64,000 bases of DNA, from contig NZ_SJPU01000001.1 in NCBI RefSeq assembly GCF_007860105.1, forward strand, positions 682,001 through 746,000, written 5' to 3'. Below are positions 39,866 to 49,281 of this stretch, in pieces (the stretch's first letter is position 1; every line of letters begins with the position of its first letter). The notes under the pieces were generated by a model. It saw only the letters and a list, made by a program, of their open reading frames with translations, was not told the origin of the DNA and ran no database searches. This DNA comes from Allorhodopirellula heiligendammensis. Its GTDB lineage: Bacteria; Planctomycetota; Planctomycetia; Pirellulales; Pirellulaceae. A program made the position numbers and the translations under genes.

Positions 39866-40459
39866 CTACGAAGGGGCCGTTAAAAAGTGTTCTATCAACC
39901 CATGCACATTGGGTTGCATGATGATGCTGAGGTGCGTTGCGGCAGTGCGGTGTGTTTGCACATGAGCAAGTTGCCTGAGGTCGACGGCGCGGACCCCTAG
40001 ATCAATCCGTGCCCAGATCACCATCCGGCGAATACTCGGGTCACAGTTCAAATTCTCTGAAGCGCGGCTGGGATCGGCAATGATTGCGATTTCGGGGATG
40101 AAGTCGCCACCAAGGTAATGAATCGCGTTGATGACGCATCCGCTACGCATCACAGGAGCGATCGATGCTAACGCGGCAACACGATGATTGGGCGTTTGGG
40201 CAATGGCACGGCGTGCCAGCCAGTCTCCGAAACTATGGGTGACGATCGCGAGTCTCGTGTCACTGCAGTCATCTTGGATCCAATCGGCCAATCTCGCTAC
40301 ACTGGCGTCGACGTCGCGAAAAATATAGCGGTCACGCCAGATCTCAACATGATCCCACTGCTTCCTGAGGTGGTGTTGCAATGGCCACATCGCCAATCGC
40401 GGCTCGAGCAGGCCAGGGATCAACAGGATGCGGTTGATGGTGGCGGTTTGCTCAGGCAT
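39866..40459 (-). CDS. Alpha/beta-hydrolase, small lipase-like
   Basis: A 197-residue cytosolic protein. The first strand and oxyanion region read ILLIPGLLEPRLAMWPL, and the nucleophile elbow is VTHSFGDWLARR, with Ser in HSFG. This lacks the first Gly of GxSxG, a variant known in some esterases. The C-terminal His is probably THLSIIMQPNVHGLIEHF. The length fits small lipases or cut-down hydrolases. It lies 26 bp downstream of csrA on the same strand, so it probably belongs to the csrA transcript. Confidence 0.7.
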   Translation of the reverse strand: MPEQTATINRILLIPGLLEPRLAMWPLQHHLRKQWDHVEIWRDRYIFRDVDASVARLADWIQDDCSDTRLAIVTHSFGDWLARRAIAQTPNHRVAALASIAPVMRSGCVINAIHYLGGDFIPEIAIIADPSRASENLNCDPSIRRMVIWARIDLGVRAVDLRQLAHVQTHRTAATHLSIIMQPNVHGLIEHFLTAPS

Positions 40460-40485
40460 CGACGCATCGGGGAGTGAGAACGAGA

Positions 40486-41016
40486 CTATGGGGCGGTAAA
40501 AAAAGCAGCCAGTGGGGCACGCGACGGGCGAACGTGAAAGTCCGACTTGTTCTCGCGAAGTTCGCCGTCGCGGCCAATCCTACCTGAAAATACCTGCAGT
40601 GTGGTCGATGGCGAGCGATCACCACCGTGGTCGGGCATCGCATCATCATCCCGCCGCTCGTCATCGCTATCTTTGCCAGCGGCAATCATCTCGTCAGCTG
40701 ACACCAATCCGTCGACGACATCATTGCGCCGTGGTAAATGGGCTGCAGCTGGGGCGGCAACCGGTTGGCTGTCGAGGAAGCTGCGCACTCGATTGGCGGG
40801 CCTCCCTGTAGCAGCGGCGTGGGTGGAGGCAGGTGCTGTGTCGGCAGCCTCCAAACCGCTGGCGACGGCCTTCTCGAGTTCGGCCCGCAGGACGCGAACA
40901 TCGCGGGGGGCCTCGATTCCGATTCGGATTTGATTGTTTCGCAGTTTGATGATCGTGATCGTGATATCGTCGCCGATCTTGATTTTTTCGTTCAGTTTTC
41001 GTGTCAGAACCAACAT
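40486..41016 (-). CDS. csrA: Carbon storage regulator CsrA with long C-terminal extension
   Basis: A 176-residue RNA-binding regulator. Residues 1-50 are canonical CsrA: MLVLTRKLNEKIKIGDDITI, then RIGIEAPRDVRVLRAE, containing the RNA-contacting Leu4, Arg6 and VRVLR strand. The usual length is 60-75 residues; here about 110 more follow, rich in Ala, Asp and Arg and without recognisable fold. The ribosome site AAGGAG six bases before the ATG is the strongest in the window and contains a GGA, the CsrA recognition core. A 14-bp hairpin lies just upstream in the leader. CsrA binding to its own leader would be autoregulation, as known in other bacteria. Confidence 0.92.
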   Translation of the reverse strand: MLVLTRKLNEKIKIGDDITITIIKLRNNQIRIGIEAPRDVRVLRAELEKAVASGLEAADTAPASTHAAATGRPANRVRSFLDSQPVAAPAAAHLPRRNDVVDGLVSADEMIAAGKDSDDERRDDDAMPDHGGDRSPSTTLQVFSGRIGRDGELRENKSDFHVRPSRAPLAAFFTAP

Positions 41017-41021
41017 GGCAT

Positions 41022-41028
41022 TCTCCTT
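41022..41028 (-). promoter_or_regulatory. Shine-Dalgarno site of csrA, overlapping a GGA motif
   Basis: The minus strand reads AAGGAGAATGCC-ATG. The ribosome site contains AAGGA, close to the AnGGA core bound by CsrA, so CsrA could block its own translation. Confidence 0.7.
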
Positions 41029-41038
41029 ATTGCCCAGG

Positions 41039-41072
41039 TTTCACGACCGCCCGAATGTGGGCGGTCGTGAAA
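41039..41072 (-). promoter_or_regulatory. 14-bp hairpin in the csrA leader
   Basis: TTTCACGACCGCCC (41039-41052) and GGGCGGTCGTGAAA (41059-41072) are perfectly complementary around a 6-nt loop. On the csrA transcript the hairpin ends about 11 nt before the ribosome site. No U-tract follows it in that direction, so a regulatory or stabilising hairpin is more likely than a terminator. Confidence 0.7.
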
Positions 41073-41582
41073 AACCAGGATTGAAACTCGAAAAGGTGGT
41101 AAGGCGGGGGCCGCCGCAGAAGTCCGTGCTTCTCGCGGCAACGAAAGAGAGTTAAAGCAATCGCAGTGCCAAAACTATTCAGAAGTCATCTCTTTTGTTC
41201 GTAAGTGCTTGTTACGCAGTCGATTAGGGGATATTGTCGCTACTTGGTGGTGGTGTGCCGTACAGCGGGAAAGGAAGGAATTACAAGTCGGATTCCCTGC
41301 TTTACAATCCGCTGGTGATCAACTCCAAACAAAACGGCACAACCGCTATACTCTGCCAGAGCCTGCCACTTCGAAAAAGGTTCGCGGGCCCTGCTGAACA
41401 ACGCCGCTTTGCTGTGAAACCATCGTGCTTTGCAAACTGATCAGTCGTTGAGGCGCATGCCACGGTTTGCGGTTCGTCTGCGTGCCGACTGGGGTTAGCC
41501 CCACAACGGCGATTGAAGCGACGCTGTCTAGCGAACCTGTTCTTTATGATTGAATTCCTCCTGCAGCGAATGGAAGCGGCGC
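41073..41582. other. Divergent intergenic region csrA / nadE
   Basis: About 510 bp without a convincing gene; both promoters should lie here. Small frames on either strand have no recognisable motif and low-complexity Arg/Cys-rich translations. No further hairpin of note was found. Confidence 0.5.
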
Positions 41583-43625
41583 ATGCCACACCCGGACCCC
41601 GTGCGAGAGCATGGCTACTACCGCACTACCGCTGCCTCGCCTGAATTGCGCGTGGCCGATCCCGAGTTGAACGCCCAAGCATCGATTGAGATGTTGCAGC
41701 GTTTTAGTGATTCGGATCTCATCGTGCTGCCTGAACTCGGTTTGACGGGCTATACCTGCGGTGATCTGTTTGCCACGCGTACGCTGTTGGACGCGGCCGA
41801 GGACGCGTTGTTGGCCATCGCAAAGTCGACCCGTTCAGTGGGCGGGATCGTCGTGGTTGGATTGCCACTGGCGGTGGGCACGAGTGTGATGAATGTAGCC
41901 GCCCTGGTCGCCCGCGGGCGTGTGTGGGGAATCGTCCCTAAAACGTTCCTGCCCACCTATCGTGAGTTCTACGAAGGTCGACATTTCCGCGCTTCGGGTG
42001 CGGGAGATCCCGCGAGCGTTTCGATTGGTGGCGGTGACATTCCGTTTGGCACGGATCTTCTGTTTCGAGATCAAGATGCCGTGATCGCGGCGGAGATCTG
42101 TGAGGATCTGTGGGTGCCGGTGCCGCCGAGTTCGCACGCCGTGATCGCCGGCGCGAATGTTGTCGTAAATCTGTCTGCAAGTAACGAGACCGTCGGCAAG
42201 GCCCAGTGGCGACGTGACCTCGTCGTCAGCCAATCGGGGCGTTTGATTTGCGGGTACGTCTATGCATCGGCGGGCGGGGGTGAATCATCAAGCGACCTGG
42301 TGTTCGGTGGCCATTGCCTGATCGCTGAAAATGGGGGGCTGCTCGGGCAATCACGCCGAATCGGTGATGGCGAAGATCCTGTATTGCCCGGGCCGACTTG
42401 GTTGACGCGGGATCTCGATTTGCAGCGTCTCGCTCACGATCGTCGTGTCATGGGATCCTTCGACGATTTCCGTGACTCATTACCGCAAACCTATCGCTAC
42501 ATCGACGTGGAACCGGCGACAGCTAAAAAATCGGAGGCGATAAAGAATCGTGTGCAGTTGCAGCGACGAATCGACCCGCATCCATTCGTGCCCGACAATG
42601 CGGCCGAGCGGGAAGCTCGCTGTGCAGAAATTTTGGCGATTCAAACCGGTGGGCTTGTCAAGCGACTCGAGGGACTGCCGCCGGGCCTCACACTTTCGAT
42701 CGGCGTCTCGGGTGGTCTCGATAGCACACTCGCTCTCCTCGTGGCCGTCGGCGCCGTCGATCACCTGCAGCGAGACCGAACTGTCATCGAAGCGCTCGTC
42801 ATGCCGGGATTCGGTACTACTTCACACACCCGCAGCAATGCGATCGATCTCGTCAAACGACTCGGTGTGACCTGTCGTACCGTCGACATCCGTCAACTGT
42901 CCCTGGACACGTTCATCGGCCTCGGTCACTCGCCTATGGGGATTGACGTTGATGAGGCAACGGAGATCGCCGATCTGCAGCGGGAACTGGAGTCGACCCA
43001 TGATGAGGCCACCGATCTGGTGTTTGAAAATGTGCAGGCGCGGATGCGGACGCTGCTCTTGATGAGTCGCGGGTTTGTGCTCGGCACTGGTGATCTCAGC
43101 GAACAGGCGCTCGGCTGGAGTACCTACAATGGCGATCACATGTCGATGTACAACGTCAATTGCTCAATCCCCAAGACACTCGTTCGATATCTCGTGCGGT
43201 ACTTCGCCGATCATCGCTATGAAGGCGAGATGCGGACGCTGTTGCACCAGATTGCCGACACGCCGATCTCTCCTGAACTGCTACCGCCGTCGAGTGACGG
43301 CGAGATCAGGCAGAGCACGGAGGCGTCGCTCGGTCCCTATGAGCTGCACGATTTCTTTCTTTACCACTTTGTCCGCGGTGGATGCGATGTTACGAAGATG
43401 CAGTACCTCGCATCGCAGGCTGAGTTTGCCGAGTCGCACTCGGCGGCGGTGATTAAGGAAACCCTGCAAACATTCATCCGTCGATTTTTCGCCAGCCAGT
43501 ACAAGCGCAACTGCGTTCCCGATGGTCCCAAGGTCGGCTCGGTCTCGCTCTCACCGCGCGGAGATTGGCGGATGCCGTCGGATGCATCGGCTGCCGCGTT
43601 CACATCAAAGCGGGCTCGCTCATGA
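41583..43625 (+). CDS. nadE: Glutamine-dependent NAD+ synthetase
   Basis: A 680-residue enzyme that amidates nicotinic acid adenine dinucleotide to NAD+ with glutamine as nitrogen source. ATG 41583 ([10 protein letters not shown]) is preferred over TTG 41550. Residues 1-290 are the nitrilase-type glutaminase domain: Glu of [16 protein letters not shown], Lys of [15 protein letters not shown], and nucleophile Cys of [11 protein letters not shown]. The synthetase half carries the ATP-PP loop [29 protein letters not shown], and the C-terminal [18 protein letters not shown]. The length and order match the long NadE type. The stop overlaps the next start as ATGA. Confidence 0.95.
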   Translation: MPHPDPVREHGYYRTTAASPELRVADPELNAQASIEMLQRFSDSDLIVLPELGLTGYTCGDLFATRTLLDAAEDALLAIAKSTRSVGGIVVVGLPLAVGTSVMNVAALVARGRVWGIVPKTFLPTYREFYEGRHFRASGAGDPASVSIGGGDIPFGTDLLFRDQDAVIAAEICEDLWVPVPPSSHAVIAGANVVVNLSASNETVGKAQWRRDLVVSQSGRLICGYVYASAGGGESSSDLVFGGHCLIAENGGLLGQSRRIGDGEDPVLPGPTWLTRDLDLQRLAHDRRVMGSFDDFRDSLPQTYRYIDVEPATAKKSEAIKNRVQLQRRIDPHPFVPDNAAEREARCAEILAIQTGGLVKRLEGLPPGLTLSIGVSGGLDSTLALLVAVGAVDHLQRDRTVIEALVMPGFGTTSHTRSNAIDLVKRLGVTCRTVDIRQLSLDTFIGLGHSPMGIDVDEATEIADLQRELESTHDEATDLVFENVQARMRTLLLMSRGFVLGTGDLSEQALGWSTYNGDHMSMYNVNCSIPKTLVRYLVRYFADHRYEGEMRTLLHQIADTPISPELLPPSSDGEIRQSTEASLGPYELHDFFLYHFVRGGCDVTKMQYLASQAEFAESHSAAVIKETLQTFIRRFFASQYKRNCVPDGPKVGSVSLSPRGDWRMPSDASAAAFTSKRARS

Positions 43626-44119
43626 AAATTTGGATCGACGCAGATGCCGCCCCAACGGATGTCAAAGCAATTGTTTTCCGCGCCGCGTCGCGGTTAAACA
43701 TTGAAACTATTTTGGTGGCCAACCAAAAGATCGCGACGCCCGCCGGCACGCCCACGGCGCGATCGGTCGTCGTCCGTGAGGGCGCCGATCAAGCCGACCG
43801 ATATATCGTCAAACATGGTGAAAAGATGGAGATCGCGATCACGGCGGACTTGCCGCTCGCCGGCGATCTCGTTGCCAAAGGGCTGCTCGTTATCGATCCA
43901 CGTGGCGAAGAGTACTCGGCGGCCAATATCGCCGGTCGATTATCGATGCGGAATTTCATGGACACACTCCGCGGCACCGGCGTCGTCACCAACGGCAGTG
44001 CCCCCTACGGCGAGAAAGACAAGAAAGCCTTCGCAGCCACCTTCGATCGGTTGCTGCAAAAAGCCATCCGGTGGCACGAAAAAACGGCGAGCGACGAGTC
44101 AAGTTGCGAACGAACTTAA
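43622..44119 (+). CDS. YaiI/YqxD family protein (DUF188)
   Basis: A 165-residue cytosolic protein starting [17 protein letters not shown], followed by [13 protein letters not shown], the central [14 protein letters not shown], and [15 protein letters not shown], which are the family's acidic active-site-like motifs in a PIN-like fold. Conserved Asp residues suggest metal-dependent nuclease chemistry, but the family's function is not established. The ATG overlaps the nadE stop (ATGA), so the two are translationally coupled. Confidence 0.9.
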   Translation: MKIWIDADAAPTDVKAIVFRAASRLNIETILVANQKIATPAGTPTARSVVVREGADQADRYIVKHGEKMEIAITADLPLAGDLVAKGLLVIDPRGEEYSAANIAGRLSMRNFMDTLRGTGVVTNGSAPYGEKDKKAFAATFDRLLQKAIRWHEKTASDESSCERT

Positions 44120-44250
44120 ACGCATAAAAATACGATTAGCCGAAACGTGGTTTCAGCCAATGGACGAAGACGCAATAACCGTTGAAACAATCGGTGGCGG
44201 CTCCTGATTTGTCGCTCGGCTCTCCGAGTCGAACGCGGTCGTTCCGAACG

Positions 44251-44273
44251 CTCTCGGTTCGGAGAACCGAGAG
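44251..44273 (+). promoter_or_regulatory. 10-bp hairpin with GGA loop
   Basis: CTCTCGGTTC and GAACCGAGAG form a perfect 10-bp stem around a 3-nt GGA loop, 58 bp before the next start. GGA in a hairpin loop is the form preferred by CsrA, which is encoded nearby. It could equally be a weak terminator for the nadE transcript, although only a short T-rich stretch (ACTTTGTTTG) follows. Confidence 0.45.
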
Positions 44274-44331
44274 ACTTTGTTTGCGCCCGCGGTCCAACTG
44301 GGCGGATTCCCTTGCCGGAAATTTAACTGAG

Positions 44332-44688
44332 ATGAGCGAAACGAAGCAACCCGATCGTGAATCGTTTACTGCGGATTGGCTCAACCATGAAACCTCACAA
44401 ATGAACATGGTTCTCTTTTATTCGCTGTATCTCGGTGGCTTAGCGATCTTTGGAATCGCCGTGCGTGTGATAAGCCCTACCTTTTGGTCAGCAGTGTCCA
44501 CGATCATTGCCGCCATCGGTTACGTCATCTTTGTACCCATTCTCAGTATCCGCTGGATACAGACGCGGGATGCGGCGTTCATTGCTACTTCAATTAGCGG
44601 TGTGGGACGCACCGGTGAAATTTCGTTGGGACGACACGTTTCACTTTTGGCCGATGGCCTGCGACACCCTTCGGGGTCGGCGACATAA
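44332..44688 (+). CDS. Small two-helix membrane protein, unknown
   Basis: A 118-residue protein from ATG 44332 (MSETKQPDRE). It has two hydrophobic segments (VLFYSLYLGGLAIFGIAVRV and VSTIIAAIGYVIFVPILSI) and a short C-terminal tail. The last residues, GLRHPSGSAT, are encoded by the start of an interspersed repeat, so the native C terminus may have been replaced. No family is recognised. Confidence 0.5.
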   Translation: MSETKQPDRESFTADWLNHETSQMNMVLFYSLYLGGLAIFGIAVRVISPTFWSAVSTIIAAIGYVIFVPILSIRWIQTRDAAFIATSISGVGRTGEISLGRHVSLLADGLRHPSGSAT

Positions 44689-44800
44689 ACGGTTCGGATT
44701 CCGGGGATGGCGCTGCGCTTATCCCCGGCTACGGTCTGGCAATCCCTTCGGGATGAAAACTCATGCGTTAGGGAGCAGGACAACGCCTTCGCATAACGCG
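44655..44800. repeat. Planctomycete-type interspersed repeat
   Basis: CCCTTCGGGGTCGG, CCGGGGATGGCGCTGCGCTT, ATCCCCGGCTACGG and CCCTTCGGGATG occur in a row. The core is an inverted repeat, CCGGGGAT (44701-44708) with ATCCCCGG (44721-44728). The wording matches the intergenic elements I know from Rhodopirellula-like genomes. It lies between the small membrane protein and alaS and contributes the end of the former. Confidence 0.6.
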
Positions 44801-44831
44801 GCGGCAATCCCAATGCTCCATCGGCGCCGCA

Positions 44832-47675
44832 TCAGCCGCCGCGCAGTTGCTCGGTCATGCTTTGCCGGGCTTGCTCGATGGCTTGAGGCAACTTCTGCGG
44901 GTCCTTGCCGCCGGCCTGGGCCATGTCGTCGCGTCCGCCTCCGCCACCACCGACAACTTTGGCGGTATCACCCACCCAGCGTCCGGCTTTGAGTCCTCGG
45001 TCAACGAGTTCGCGGCTGAGCCCACCGACCAGAACAACCTTGTCGCCCTGCGCGGCTCCCAGTAGAACGGCAGTTGGTCCTTTGCTCTTCTTACGGATCT
45101 GGTCGATCCAACCGCGCATCACATTCGCGTTGGCACCTGGCGTGTCGGCGACTACGAGCAGTGTGTCACCAATTGAAACGCCGGAGGCGATCAGGTCGTC
45201 TGCGGTTAGGTTGTCGCCTGTGGTGACTTCCTGCAGCTCGCTTACCAATCGGCTACGGTCGGCCAATAATGCGTCGAGACGGTCGGTCACGTCATCAATC
45301 GCGACATTGAGCCGCCGGGTGAGAGCTCGCACGGCGGCCCGGACGGCATTGTAATTCGACGTGTCCGTCATCGATGCTTTCGACGCGCGAGGGTCGAATT
45401 GGAATTCAGCTGAATGTTCCGCTGCTTTTCCGGCAGCCAGTTCCTTCTTCAGGCTTCGCACGTCCTCAATCAGAGCTTCCGTGGCGGCAGCAGCGTAACT
45501 GGCTTGGCAGCCGAGCCGATCAGCGACCTGATCGAGCAGGCGCTGGGTCTGCTCGCGATGCTCTTTCGCACGCTGCCCCGTGAGCGCTTCGATCCGGCGA
45601 GTACCGGTGGAAACGCTCTCTTCGACGACCAATTCGAATGCGCCGATGTCCGCAGTGTTGGTCAGGTGGGTACCGCCGCACAACTCCCGACTGAATTCAC
45701 CCATCGAAACCATCCGGCACGGGTCTGGGTACTTCTCGCCGAACAGCATCATCGCTCCCGCCTTTCTCGCCGTCTCCAGCGAGACGGTGTCCCATCGGAT
45801 AGGCTCACTCTGTGCGACATGGGCGAGGACATCCTGCTCAATCTGCACGAGGGTATCATCCGGGATGGCTTTGGGGTTGGTGAAGTCAAACCGTAAGCGA
45901 TCCGGCTCGACTTTACTGCCTTGCTGTTCGGCGTGGCGTCCAACGTGATTGTGCAGGGCGTGATGAAGCACGTGGGTTGCCGAGTGAGCGCGAGCCAACG
46001 CGGTTCGGTTGTCCACATCGACCTTCGCGACGCAGGTTTCGCCTTCGCTTAACTTGCCGCGAGTCAGTTTGCCGAGGTGTACAATTAATGATGCGTGGCG
46101 TTGGGTATCGATCACTTCAAATGTGAAATGCTCATTCTCGATCACACCCGTGTCGCCTACTTGCCCGCCCGATTCACCGTAAAACGGCGAGTGATCGAGC
46201 ACGAGTCGATGGACGGCGTCGCCGGGACGGTCTAAGTGCGAAAGTAGCTGCCCTTCGTCTCCTTTCGATTTGCCGTCACCCGTGATGATGCCCTTGACGA
46301 TGGCACTGGCCTCGGTCGATTCGTAACCAACAAATGGCGTTTCTCGCAGTGCTTCTTTAAGAGTTTCCAAGGGGCCGGTTTGGAACAGCACTCGCTGGCC
46401 ACCATCACTGACGCCCGCATGCTCTTCCATGGCTTGTTCAAAGCCCGACCAGTCGAACGTGAAGTTCTGCTCGGCAGCGAGAGTTTGCACGAGCTCTGGT
46501 GGTACACCGTAGGTGGTTAACAGATCAGCGGCATCGGCGCCCGGCACCATGACGGAGGATTCTGCGCGCATGCCGTCAAACAGATTCCCGATACGTTTCA
46601 TGCCACCATCAATTGTTGAAAAGAACGCTCGTTCTTCTGACTCAATCGCCTCGCTCACACGCTGGGTGGTTTGTCCCAGTTCGGGATAGGCGGCCTTCGA
46701 TGCATCAGCCACTGCGGAGGTGAGTTGATACAGGAACGGTTCGCGCAAGTTCATTTGGTATCCGTCGAGCACGGCGCGACGAATCAAGCGGCGGATCACC
46801 GAGCGGGCATCTTTGGGGCCTGGGTAGACGTTTTCATGAATGGCAAAGACGGCGGCGCGGGCGTGGTCGGTGATGCGGCGAAGACGCCGACCATGATCGC
46901 TGCCATATTCATATTTCACCCCACAGACTTCTGCCGCAGCCTCAACAATTGGGAACAGGCTGTCGATGTGAAAGTTTGTCGGCACACCTTGCAGGACGCT
47001 GGCGGTTCGCTCTAACCCCATCCCGGTATCAATGTTTTTACTCGGTAGCGGATGCAGATTATTTGGCGGCACGCCAAGACGGTTGAACTGGGTGAAGACC
47101 AAGTTCCATATTTCAACCTCACTTCCGTCGTCGAGCTTGTAGTAAATTTCGCTACATGGACCGCAGACGCCATCGGGGCCTTCGCTCGGCGCCGACGCAG
47201 GCCAGAAATTCTCGTCCTCTTCCATCCTCGCGATCCGTGAACCCGGCAGCCCGATGGATTCATTCCAAATCTGGTACGCCTCGTCATCGTCTTTGTAAAT
47301 CGTCACTGTCAAACGATCTGGTGCAATGCCTAGCCACTTTTTGTCGGTGAGGAACTCCCATGCCCAGGCAATCGCTTCTGGCTTGAAATAGTCGCCGAAG
47401 CTGAAGTTACCGAGCATTTCGAAAAACGTGTGGTGGAAGGCCGTCCGGCCCACATTGTCGATGTCACCGGTCCGGAGGCATTTCTGGCAGGTGGTCGCGC
47501 GGGTGTAATCGAGTTTGACTTTACCGAGAAAGTGATCTTTGAATTGATTCATGCCCGCGGGCGTGAACAGGACGGAGGGATCCCACGCCGGCACGAGCAC
47601 ATCGCTGGGTTGCCGCACGCAACCTTTAGTTTCAAAGAATTCGAGATATTTTTCGCGTAGTTCGTCAGTCTTCAT
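44832..47675 (-). CDS. alaS: Alanyl-tRNA synthetase
   Basis: A 947-residue class II synthetase. The catalytic domain starts MKTDELREKYLEFFETKG with LFTPAGMNQFKDHFLGK (motif 2 region) and GLERTASVLQG. The editing domain carries HSATHVLHHAL and CGGTHLTNT, the zinc/water ligands that hydrolyse Ser- and Gly-tRNA(Ala). The C-terminal segment has the Gly-rich VVGGGGGGRDDMAQAGGKD typical of the C-Ala domain. The length is slightly above E. coli (876). It follows serS after 36 bp, so the two form an operon. Confidence 0.97.
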   Translation of the reverse strand: MKTDELREKYLEFFETKGCVRQPSDVLVPAWDPSVLFTPAGMNQFKDHFLGKVKLDYTRATTCQKCLRTGDIDNVGRTAFHHTFFEMLGNFSFGDYFKPEAIAWAWEFLTDKKWLGIAPDRLTVTIYKDDDEAYQIWNESIGLPGSRIARMEEDENFWPASAPSEGPDGVCGPCSEIYYKLDDGSEVEIWNLVFTQFNRLGVPPNNLHPLPSKNIDTGMGLERTASVLQGVPTNFHIDSLFPIVEAAAEVCGVKYEYGSDHGRRLRRITDHARAAVFAIHENVYPGPKDARSVIRRLIRRAVLDGYQMNLREPFLYQLTSAVADASKAAYPELGQTTQRVSEAIESEERAFFSTIDGGMKRIGNLFDGMRAESSVMVPGADAADLLTTYGVPPELVQTLAAEQNFTFDWSGFEQAMEEHAGVSDGGQRVLFQTGPLETLKEALRETPFVGYESTEASAIVKGIITGDGKSKGDEGQLLSHLDRPGDAVHRLVLDHSPFYGESGGQVGDTGVIENEHFTFEVIDTQRHASLIVHLGKLTRGKLSEGETCVAKVDVDNRTALARAHSATHVLHHALHNHVGRHAEQQGSKVEPDRLRFDFTNPKAIPDDTLVQIEQDVLAHVAQSEPIRWDTVSLETARKAGAMMLFGEKYPDPCRMVSMGEFSRELCGGTHLTNTADIGAFELVVEESVSTGTRRIEALTGQRAKEHREQTQRLLDQVADRLGCQASYAAAATEALIEDVRSLKKELAAGKAAEHSAEFQFDPRASKASMTDTSNYNAVRAAVRALTRRLNVAIDDVTDRLDALLADRSRLVSELQEVTTGDNLTADDLIASGVSIGDTLLVVADTPGANANVMRGWIDQIRKKSKGPTAVLLGAAQGDKVVLVGGLSRELVDRGLKAGRWVGDTAKVVGGGGGGRDDMAQAGGKDPQKLPQAIEQARQSMTEQLRGG

Positions 47676-47711
47676 GGCAATTATTATTAGATGGGATGCG
47701 GTTGGATTGGT

Positions 47712-48995
47712 TTAGGCGATCGGTTCGAGGACTTCTTTGCCAACCCAGGGCTGGAGAATTTTAGGAACGCTGATCGAGCCATCGGCACGTTGGTGATTTT
47801 CTAAAATGGCGATCATGGCGCGACCGGTCGCGATAGCGGTACCGTTGAGCGTGTGGACGTACTGGGTTCCCTTCTGGCCGGGCGTTTTGTATCGCACGTC
47901 GAGACGCCGGGCTTGGTAGTCGGTGCAGTTGCTCGTGCTGGTTACCTCCCCCCACTCGCCACCGTCACCACGGCCGGGCATCCAAGCCTCGAGATCATAT
48001 TTGCGGTAGGCGGGACCTCCGAGGTCGCCTGCGGCGGTGTCGATGACCCGGTAGGGAACCTCGAGGGCGTCAAAGATTTCGCATTCCAGTTCACGCATCT
48101 CTTCGTGAACAGAATCACTTTGCTCGGGCACGGTGAAGGCGAACATCTCGATCTTGGTGAATTGGTGAACTCGGTAGAGGCCCCGCGATGCACGCCCCGC
48201 CGCCCCCGCCTCGGTGCGGAAGCAGTGACTCAGTCCACACAATTTGATGGGCAGTTTTTCGCTGTCGAGGATCTGGCCGCTGAGCATGCCGCCGAGCGGG
48301 ATCTCGGCCGTGGCGACCAAGTTCAGCTCGGTGTTCTCAATACTGTAAATCTGAGTTTCTGGACCGCGCGGATTGAAGCCCGTGCCTTGCAGGACACTCG
48401 TCAGGGCGAGGTCCGGCGTCGAGACGGGGGTGAATCCGCGATCGGCTAAAAAGCTGATCGCGAACTGTTGCAGTGCTAAATCCAAGCGAACAGCAGCGTT
48501 GCGTAGGAAATAGAAGCCTGCCCCCGCCACACGGGCGCCACCTTCGAAATCGAACAGGTCATGCCGCTCACCGAGGGCTAGATGGTCGACCGGCTTAAAA
48601 TCAAAGCTGGGTTGTGGCGTTTTGCCAAAACCGAGTTCGTTCGCGTCTTCCTCGCCGCCATCGGGGACCTCTGGATGGGTGAGATTGGGTAACGCGGATT
48701 GCAGTTCGAGAATTCGAGCATCCAGTTCGCTCTGTTCCGACGCGGCGGCATCTTTCTTGTCCCGCAACTCACGCCCAGCGGCAATCAACGAGTTCCGCTC
48801 CTCAGCATCCTTGGCCGAAGCGATGCGTTTGCTTGTTTCATTGGCCTGAGTATTGAATTCCTGCGATTTTTGCAGCGCCGCTAACCGCTGCGTCTCCAGT
48901 TCACAGATCGACTGCACGTCGACCTTGACACCGCGGCGTGCCGAGTTTTGGGCAACCAGTTCCGGGTTTTGCAGAATAAATTTGCGATCGAGCAT
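47712..48995 (-). CDS. serS: Seryl-tRNA synthetase
   Basis: A 427-residue class II synthetase. The N-terminal coiled-coil arm (SICELETQRLAALQKSQEF, SLIAAGRELRDKKDAA) binds the long variable arm of tRNA(Ser). Class II motifs are GTGFNPRG, HCFRTEAGAAGRASRGLYR (motif 2) and TSTSNCTDYQARR, ending with the motif 3 region LNGTAIATGRAMIAILE. The length matches the family. It is transcribed with alaS. Confidence 0.97.
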   Translation of the reverse strand: MLDRKFILQNPELVAQNSARRGVKVDVQSICELETQRLAALQKSQEFNTQANETSKRIASAKDAEERNSLIAAGRELRDKKDAAASEQSELDARILELQSALPNLTHPEVPDGGEEDANELGFGKTPQPSFDFKPVDHLALGERHDLFDFEGGARVAGAGFYFLRNAAVRLDLALQQFAISFLADRGFTPVSTPDLALTSVLQGTGFNPRGPETQIYSIENTELNLVATAEIPLGGMLSGQILDSEKLPIKLCGLSHCFRTEAGAAGRASRGLYRVHQFTKIEMFAFTVPEQSDSVHEEMRELECEIFDALEVPYRVIDTAAGDLGGPAYRKYDLEAWMPGRGDGGEWGEVTSTSNCTDYQARRLDVRYKTPGQKGTQYVHTLNGTAIATGRAMIAILENHQRADGSISVPKILQPWVGKEVLEPIA

Positions 48996-49193
48996 CAGCG
49001 GAGAGCAATGTGAGAGGGGACTAAAAACTGAGTCAGGGCGTGAAACCGCACAACTTAACGAAAGTTGCCAACTTTTCGCAGGCCCGGTCCGCAGAGCCTC
49101 GAACGTGATGTCGATTCAATTTTGCTCCGTCGGCGAAAAAACCGTAGGCCGATGAATCGAGCCCCTATCACTCACGCCGGTTCGGCCTGCCAC

Positions 49194-49220
49194 GTCGGCC
49201 GTGACGCTCTACCGGCCGAC
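49194..49220 (-). terminator. Hairpin between the RF-like gene and serS
   Basis: GTCGGCCG (49194-49201) and CGGCCGAC (49213-49220) are perfectly complementary around an 11-nt loop. It lies 62 bp after the RF-like stop and about 200 bp before serS. There is no U-tract, so a factor-dependent terminator or repeat is possible. The rest of 48996-49281 shows nothing else. Confidence 0.4.
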
Positions 49221-49281
49221 ACACGTCGCTTGAAATGCCAGATTTGTTTGAATATCTGGCGACATCAGTTGCGAAACGCGG

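Noticed and set aside
41302..41589. A 95-codon minus-strand frame between csrA and nadE
   Set aside because: Arg/Cys-rich translation without motif, no ribosome site, and it overlaps the nadE start.
44690..44730. GGTTCGGATTCC resembling a tRNA T-loop
   Set aside because: No cloverleaf can be drawn around it; the sequence belongs to the interspersed repeat.
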